From positions 310,001 through 374,000 of the forward strand of contig RCAB01000017.1 in NCBI GenBank assembly GCA_003640385.1: 64,000 nucleotides of DNA, in the 5' to 3' direction. This DNA is from Setaria digitata (lineage: Eukaryota; Nematoda; Chromadorea; Rhabditida; Setariidae). Made by a program: the position numbers and the translations under genes. The notes under the pieces are model-generated. The model was not told where the DNA came from, searched no databases, and was given only the letters and a program-made list of their open reading frames with translations. Positions within the stretch are counted from its first letter, which is position 1. Each line of letters begins with the position of its first letter. Positions 56,375 through 64,000 of the stretch are shown here, in pieces.

Positions 56375-58518
56375 ATGGACTGTCCAAACAGTCCACAGCT
56401 TTTCGATGAAAATGATACCATCGTATTATCAATTCTCAGTGAAGTGAATGAATTCTGTTTGTAAGTCAATCTCTATTCAATAGTACAGCTAAATTTTTTC
56501 AAATTTTTCTAAATTTCAATATTTACCATTTTCCAGGAAATATAACTTTAGCCAATTAAGCCAGAAAAATTCTTTTTCAGATTTTATCGAACTTTCCACA
56601 AATATCTTAGCATGTTGCTGTGCATATTCGGACTACTTGCAAATTGTACGCATATTTGGATTCTCCGAAGACCATCAATGTTACGGTCTTCCGTCCATAC
56701 TGTTCTTATCTGTATAGCTTTGGCGGATAGTGGTACCATGAGCTCATATGTTGTAAGTAGTGAATGCCAATGCCAATCTCTTCAGAAAAACTTCACCTTC
56801 TGCCCATTCACTATTAACTTATCAATTTTAATAAATAATTTCGGAGAAGAGAGTGCAACGAAAGTTTTTTTTTTTTCGTATTAAGACAAAAATTTTAGTT
56901 TTATAAACGTTGAAACAGTTTGCTTATACTTTGCAAATTTAAATCTTAATTTCTCATAGTTAATTAACTTGTACTGCAACGTCTAACATTCAGAAAGCAT
57001 ATTCGCCATCACATGCTTATCTAACCCAGAGAACTTTTTAATTAATGAAGGTTATTCATTCATGCATTCTTCATTAGGCTAATTTAGATTTATCTACTAC
57101 GATACGAGTTCTATGCTAGCAGTACTGGAGGATACTCATACGGTTGGGTAGTATTGCTAAAAGTACATGTGATCCTAAGTACTGCACTGCATGGCATTTC
57201 GCTATATCTTCTCGTTTTCATGGCATATATTCGATTATGCTCAATACAAACTCAACATAATCGACTCCTTGAGACTAAAGTTGCTGGGTAGTGACTTTTC
57301 ACCTGAAATCAAAGTCTTTAAATCTAACTGAACTTTAATGAGTCTTGACTGCTTGTAGAAGAGAATAGATATGTGGAATGATCCGTAAGTTTTATGCCTC
57401 TTTCAGGCTCGTATCGTTGTCCATCGCACTTGCAATATTCATTTTATGCATTCCCACATTGCTGGCTCATGATATCCTCCCTCAGGTAAAGAATTCCAAC
57501 TCTATCAAACTGAAAACGACTCTTTCTACGGACTCCGCAGAATCAAATGTAAGTTATGCCTCTACCAAATACATTATCGGTTTCTCCGAGATGTTCGTTA
57601 GCAACGGCTGTTTGCTGCTGAAATTGAACTTGTGGCTCACTGGAATTATGATGAAGGTGAGATCTGTTAAATCTCTCAGCAATAACTCAATTGCTAACTT
57701 TTGCAACACAAACATTTACTTTCTCAGTAATGATCTGCTTGCTGAAATTTGCATTTCAGGTGGCACCATGCTTGCTATTACTATGTCTGACATATTGTCT
57801 ACTGACCAAATTGGCGGAGAATAAGAAGAAAAGAATTACACTATTGCGAATTAAAGACGGGGCTTACAAGGACCGTACCACTTATATGCTGCTTATTATG
57901 GTTTCGGTGTTTTTATGCACTGAATTACCGCAGGGAATCATCACGATTTTTAACGGTTTATTGAGATTTTAAAGATTTCGTTTCATCTAATTAAAAAGGT
58001 TCTTTCGTGAATAAGCGAAGAAAATGATAGGAAGTAGCGAGTAAGTTGAGGAGTTAGCAAACAATCAATCAGGCTAGTAACTTCAGTATAGTTTGAGAGA
58101 AACACGAGAGCACGGGATGCATTTTTCTTCAAATTTCAATGAGTTCATGTTTAAATCATTTGAACTCAACTTCTAGGAAGAAGTTTTAAGCATAGTTAAT
58201 TTGATATGAATGGTATTGACGATTGCTTCATCTTTAATTTGAAACTTACAATGCTTGTCTTTGAAATGGTTCACCAGAATGATTGATATGAACTAGTAGT
58301 GTTTCATGCAATTCTCCAACTGAACATTTCTAAACAAGCTACAAAACTGCATTTCAGCTATTTATACAGCTCAGTTTCACTTCTACGTGTACTTGACAAT
58401 GGCGGACGTGTTGGACGTGTTGTCACTTATCAACTGTTACGTTGGATTCACTGTATATTTTTACACGTCTAGTCGTTATCGTAGAGTATTCTATTCTATA
58501 CTGCCACGTTTCATGTAG
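56375..58518 (+). CDS. Peptide GPCR of the DMSR/FMRFamide-receptor class, 6 exons
   Basis: Class A receptor in the plasma membrane, resembling nematode DMSR (myosuppressin/FLP) receptors. Exons: 56375-56460, 56581-56752, 57088-57287, 57407-57656, 57760-57955, 58358-58518; phases close to 354 aa. TM1 carries the family pattern MLLCIFGLLANCTHIWILRR, TM2 HTVLICIALADSGTMSSYV, TM6 KDRTTYMLLIMVSVFLCTEL continuing PQGI, TM7 DVLDVLSLINCYVGFTVY and a short tail. The TM6 entry D-R-T-T-x-M-L and E-L-P-Q-G, and TM7 D-x-L-D-x-L-S-L-I-N, are hallmarks of this class. The DRY site is degenerate (AYIRL after TM3) and NPxxY is replaced by NCYVGF, as is common in relatives. A two-codon upstream ORF (ATG GCT TGA, 56328-56336) precedes the start. 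The start codon lies in an 8-bp perfect hairpin (56376-56395). Confidence 0.9.
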
Positions 58519-59414
58519 CTCACTTCAAATATTTTCATATTATGCTTGTAAAATACATCCCGTCCTCTGAATGATGCATCTAAAAACAAAGTGCACGAAA
58601 AGTTATAAAAGTTTTTTATCGGTTGCACTTCTATTGCAAATACTGTATTTCAGAAATATTCCAAAGAAGTTTCTGGGAAGAGTTTAGATATTCGAAAACC
58701 AAACTAGTAAATGATGGACAAATTAGGAAATGGTAAATTCCTAAAATGGTAATCTTAGTTCTTAAGAAAGTGTGGTAATATTACTCGAGATTGTTCGAAT
58801 GAAGGAATGAACAGCAATAGATTAAAGGTCTTCGAGGTATAGTAACTAAAGATTCAAAAAATTCTGCCTTCTATTAAAATATAATCAAGGGAAAGTCTGC
58901 GGTCATGTGAGAATCACTTGAGTTCAAATTTTTAATCGAAATACAAAGGTATTGATGTTGTTGCAAAATTTCACCGATGTGGTGTGATTGGTTGAGGCAA
59001 ACTTTTTTTGTACATTTCATTAATTATTCCACTTCTTTTCTTTGTTCCATTCGCTCGACAAGGAAAATTCAAAAAACGAACAAAAGTGGACCTAGGAAAA
59101 CAATAAAAATTATGAAATCGTTGTGCAAGAAAAAGAAACCTGTAGGAACTGATATCAAAAAGCACTTTAATTAGTCAATTAATCCAGCCGCTACTGAATT
59201 ATTTACAGAAGAAATATTCTTCCTTTGAAGAAGAGAAAAGAAGCACGAAAATAAATTCATCATTAACAATAAGGATGGGTAAATGAATTCATTAAATATA
59301 CAAAAAGCATCTTTTCAGTGTTGGACAATTGCCGGAATGTTTTCTCTTTTGAAATTATAATTTACTAACTATTGAAGAGTCTTGAAATGTGAATAAGCTT
59401 AAGAATTACAAAAG

Positions 59415-59447
59415 CAACAACAAGAACAACAACAACAACAACAACAA
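59415..59447. repeat. CAA trinucleotide microsatellite
   Basis: About ten CAA/ACA units with one interruption (AAG). Non-coding context. Confidence 0.8.
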
Positions 59448-60033
59448 AAAAGCAGTTATGAGCTACAAATTTAAATGCAAAAGTCAATTTTCTAACTTAT
59501 GAAAAATGAGAAGTGAACTGCAGTCATTCATAAGTAATGAAAAATCGCTGTATCAAGAGCGATAACGACTCGAAGTTTTAATTAACGACATTATTCTAAT
59601 TGTATTGCATGAAATTTATAAAAAAAATGGAAATCACAGAGTGTTTAAGCTGAAGTATACATGGGGATGAGAGTATGCAACGGGGCAAAAAAAATAGTCG
59701 ATGGTTCTGAAGGAATAAAGATCTAATATCAAGATTGCGGAAAATTTTATTTAAAAGTGAAGCAGTTCTTTTTTCTTTTATCAATTGCAGTACGACAAAT
59801 GATGTGATAGTGATTAGTTGCAATGGTCGGCTGAAAATTTCAGCATTTTTAATGTGAATGGGCATGTTAAAGCCAAGTGATAATGATAACAAACAACTGT
59901 AAGTGTGTCTTCTGTTGCTCAAGTCCCAATTTAACAGAGTGAAAGTTACTTTCAGGCTTGGAAGCAGAACCCAAATGCGTTAATTATATAGGATACATTG
60001 ACATGTGTCCCGATGAAATTGACCGTACAAGCA

Positions 60034-60129
60034 GCGGAGGCATTACGTCCGTTATATTTAATTAAATAAGCAATAATCATGGAGCCTCATCTTCTCTTTG
60101 CCTTCCATTCATTGGCACAATGCCTCCGC
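60034..60129. repeat. 11-bp inverted repeat with 74-base spacer
   Basis: GCGGAGGCATT at 60034-60044 is the exact reverse complement of 60119-60129. The arms are GC-rich against an AT-rich background, which makes chance less likely. This could be the terminal inverted repeats of a tiny element or a long-loop hairpin; no target-site duplication was identified. Confidence 0.4.
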
Positions 60130-63100
60130 CTGAGCAGACTAGGCTAAATCAGGCCTTTGAGGCAGTGGCATCAACCTTCGTATCGATGGCCTGTGTCGCA
60201 TACCAAAATTACTCAACACCATTCTCATACATTTACTTTCACTCCAATATTGTTTTAATTGTTCAGGAAATTAACAACACTTTCTCATCCATCCGAGTTT
60301 CTATTTTTCAATTTCCGGGTCCCATGATATCAGGCCATGCTGCAGGATGTTTATTTCTAAACTGTCAGTAACAGAAAAGTTACCAGGCAAGACTGCATAA
60401 GACAAGAAAATTGAAAAATATTTTTGCAAAATCAGAAATACTAAGAAGATCATTTATTACAGATACTAGCACTGGGTAGTAGTGAACAATGTCGTATATC
60501 AGCCCCATGTTTTGGACTACTTTAGAGAAATTGTCTTGTCTAGAATTTCTAGGGCATATATCCTGCAATGCATTGATACTTCTCAGATTTATTTATTTAT
60601 TTTTTCATTAAGTTGAAATACTACTATTTATTACTGAAATACTGTCGAGTCGTGCGCAGTTTTGGAATTTGGCACTTTAAGGAATAAAAAATGTTGATAA
60701 AACTTACATGACAAAATTCAGAAAATACAAACTTATATTCTGGATGTTTTTATTAAAGAGTTTTAATAATTTTTCAATACCTGCTATTGATTTGTCCTTT
60801 GAGAAAAAGAGGTTCATGGACACTAATAATAAATCATCTTGAAACAAATTAAGAATTGTGGTGAAGATGTGAGGGAAAAACAGATGAAACCAATTAAAGT
60901 ACTAGTTGAGGCTTTGTTTTGGATGAATAATAGCCTAAAATTGGAAGGACAATTAGGAATAAGATTGAATGACGGAAACTGATAGCTAGTGCGCAAGTGA
61001 CTGAGATTGACATTGGTAGTCTCATTGCTAATGCCTCTATTATTACTGTCACTCTTTGCGATAGAACAAATCCTCAGTTCAAAAATAAGAATTAAATCAA
61101 GTGAAATATTAGAAAGAAAAATTATGTAAAAAGCAAGTCTGCTTCCATACCTTCATTTCTAGATGATTTATTGCTAATCTACCTGTACCACTACTTTCGT
61201 TCAGTCAGTAAGATCACTAGTTTCAGACTCAGACATGACTAATGGTACAAGAATTGCACTCTTGTCACTTATATAGGTTAGTGCGAACCGATTACAGACT
61301 GTTTAAATTATCAGTCTATCTGGAAACTACACACTATTTTTCTCTTCATGAGCTTGTTGGATAGCAACTTTCTAATGCTCCAGCACTTGTTGAAGTATTT
61401 TGTTCCAGAAGGCAGAGAATCGTCTCCTTATCCTCCACTATTTTATCACTGGATGATAGCACTAAATTTGATGCGCCATCATTTTCCCTTCTTCCTTTCT
61501 GCCTTTCAGTCTATAGCAGGAACTGCTTAATTGGCGCCGAATCTTTTCTAGATAATGGGAAAAGGGAGGAAGAGGAATTCTTATTTAAAGTCTGTTAATT
61601 GCCGAAAAAGCTCAGTTATTTTTATTTCTGCTGAAACTGAGGCAGCTTATTATGACTAAGCCAAGTCAGCAATATACTTTTCAGTGCTCGTATATTAATC
61701 CATACTGGAAAAGGAATTCTGAACTTCCATTCACTCTAGTATTTTTGGTCTCTGCTTTTGCTTCAAAAAAGAAGTACAATACTGGTTGCAGGTACAGATT
61801 CAAAAAAAAAAAGGATATCACAACAACAAAAAAAAGAAGCATTTTTCCAATGCAACTTTCTAATTGGTGTCAACTTCATTTGTATCATCGTACAGTAATG
61901 ACCGGGTATTAACTGACTGCAAGTAAAGTATTTTCCGGTCAATATCCTTTAGTATCATGTTCAGTTCATATTACTAGCCCGTATATTATGACTTGATCTG
62001 TACTAAGCAGTTAGATTTCATTTATGGCCAGAACTGGAAGAATTCGAGACTGACCCCTGTTGTCTCGATAGACATCAAATAATGTGATATATACATAAAT
62101 GTCAAGGGAAAATGAGAGGACTCATATGTTTTATTATGCAGTCAGCAGCTATTATAACAGCCTCGAAGAGCTTTCGCCTTTTATTCAAGGATAATTAATG
62201 GTAGCGGTTGGTTGCCCAGCACCCCTCCATTTGTCTCTTCGCCTATCTGCTCATACCTGGCCTGCATTTCAATTAATTCCTAACAATAAATGTATCATAC
62301 ATAAGGTATCACATCGATTTTGATTACATTTGATTTATTTCGTGTCAAGAAAAAGCCAGAAGACAGATTGTGGAATATACTGTGGTATCTTTATTACGTC
62401 TACTGCTCCCTTTGAACGAATAGCGTACGTGTGGTGAATTGTTCTTCAAAGATGTCTCTATTGTCACATCCATTTGTTAAATAATTTTGGCTAATGAATA
62501 ATAATCTATGATTTCGTGAAATTATGAAAAAACAAAAGTAATCACTTAACAATAAAAATAGGAAAAATTTCATCGCACTCTGCAAATGATATCCATCAAC
62601 GAACAGTGTCTTGTTATCTTTGCTTATTTCAAACACTTAAGTTTCTTGGGCAAGACAGTGGCTGTCAAAGACACACTTTCGTTCATCTTAAGTCGTTAAT
62701 AAACTTGTGTTTACATCTACTAGACTAAGGTAAATAACTTGGAAAGGATTGACTGATGCATAAGTAAGTAATAGCAGGTACCATGATGGACAAGGAAGGG
62801 TAGTGGACAAAGGCAAGGCCAATAATCATTAGACGCATCATTCTGTAATTGTACCAACAATGCCATTCAGGCACAAGCACACATGCACACAACTGAGGAC
62901 ATCCCGAAGAGTAATCAATCAGCCAAGCCCAATTTATTTCTAGCTTTTTCCATTTTCTCTGTCTCAGCTAGACTGCTGCCGAGCCTCTGGAATATTTCCT
63001 TTCTTGGAATTTTGGAAAGACACGGGGCAAGGTAACCTAGGCCCATGGAATTTCACTCATCGGAATGCAAATATTTAACTTCCCATTTCTTGTCTACTTT

Positions 63101-64000
63101 TGCACAACAGCCCAGTGGTAACCGTCATCTGTCACATATTCTTTCGTTAAACATAGCCGCTGAAAAGTTCGCTGGCGACAGTTTCACTAGTGACATTCAG
63201 TTCTAATGAAGAGAAAGCATATTGCACTTGGCCTTGTTTTTTCTTGTTTTTATTCGATGATAGATGCTCGCTTATAATGAGTGGTTGTTACCTTTCAGGC
63301 ACACACTTTTGCAAATTGGAAAAAAGTTAAGGAAGAAAAAAACAGTCACTAATGGCTATCCTGTCATTAATGCACATCCACCTACTACTCTCTACTGCCA
63401 CTAGCTCGACTGTTTTTATATCTTCATTAAAGGGTCATGAAAATTTATGGCTCGTTTCAGTCATTCTTTGACTGCCAATAACTAACGCTAGCAGGAAAAC
63501 CTCCATTGTTCATTTGCTTTCCAAATTTGCTTCCTGTCGTGATCACAATTAGGAGATATTTTCGAATCATTTCGATTCCTCTCATCTAATATGGATGATA
63601 GATCTCTTTTGTCTAATTAAAAAAAGAAAAAAAAAAACTCATTGATGGCGTTTTAAAACTCATTTCCGCTAGTAATTCAATTATCCGTTCAATGATCTGT
63701 CTGCGTTTTCTTCTGTAAATCATTTTGCATTCAATTGCCTTGCAAAGACTGAGCAAATAACTTTCTATCATTGCAAAGCTTGCAAATTTGAAGAATTCAG
63801 AGACTGACAATTTTTGTGACTAAACAGAAGAGAGCTTTCATCTCTCCAAGTCACACAGAAAAATAAGTATTGTAGCAGTAATTAATTAGCAAATGGATTT
63901 CTTTTAAGAGAATTTCTATGAAAAGCATATAGTTGCATGTAGGTACAACGTATAGAACCACAGAAGGAAGGCCTAGATACTATTGAGCTAAGGTTCTTTT

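Larger units (their letters stand above)
58519..64000. other. 3' flank of the GPCR gene and gene-poor end of window
   Basis: No confident gene. A CAA microsatellite and one short inverted repeat are listed separately. ATG-started frames at 60120-60371 and 61348-61530 look vaguely protein-like but have no recognisable domain or splice partners. Base composition is less AT-rich at about 62750-63250, which may be a promoter of a gene beyond the window. Confidence 0.5.

Overview
This is nuclear DNA from a nematode, most likely a spirurid or filarial-type worm (clade placement is inferred, not proven). The evidence is strongly A+T-rich sequence, genes split into many short exons by GT...AG introns with T-rich acceptors, several start codons sitting 0-9 bases after a splice acceptor (the usual look of spliced-leader trans-splicing), and a gene set that is recognisably animal and nematode: an FMRFamide-like neuropeptide, an NRF-6-type acyltransferase and a myosuppressin/FMRFamide-type receptor. 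It is a draft assembly. Five single-N gaps occur, and four of them sit between two copies of the same sequence, so they are unmerged contig overlaps.

Layout. 1-4712: no confident gene; one short signal-peptide ORF, a palindromic E-box and a perfect hairpin. 4713-9516 (+): L-lactate dehydrogenase in nine exons, with an in-frame upstream exon that would extend the classic protein by 21 residues. 10742-11358 (-): an FMRFamide-like peptide precursor ending in a PTFIRF-G-KR cassette, interrupted by an assembly gap. 16382-20521 (-): an NRF-6-like multi-pass acyltransferase, 11 exons, 664 aa. 22807-28806 (-): a secreted neprilysin-family (M13) zinc metallopeptidase, 17 exons, 739 aa. 32390-37440 (+): dymeclin, 15 exons, 682 aa. 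39894-42411 (+): a short-chain dehydrogenase of the 17-beta-HSD12/LET-767 type, 7 exons. 44279-47559 (-): a four-pass membrane protein I do not recognise, at least 10 exons. 56375-58518 (+): a DMSR/FMRFamide-type peptide GPCR, 6 exons, 354 aa. All models except the two flagged as incomplete (the neuropeptide gene and the four-pass gene) were built by following splice phase exon by exon and close on a stop codon in frame.

The genes are not an operon: strands alternate and spacers are kilobases long. There is still a loose peptide-signalling theme: a FLP precursor, a neprilysin of the kind that degrades neuropeptides, and a receptor of the FMRFamide/myosuppressin class all lie within 50 kb. LDH is cytosolic glycolysis; dymeclin (Golgi) and the steroid/acyl-CoA reductase (ER) are housekeeping secretory and lipid functions; the NRF-like protein is a probable membrane acyl- or lipid-handling protein.

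The long AT-rich spacers (11.4-16.4, 28.8-32.4, 47.6-56.4 and 58.5-64.0 kb) hold no gene I can defend, but contain several well-formed inverted repeats that could encode small hairpin RNAs. The best is a nearly perfect 20-bp stem at 49315-49363.
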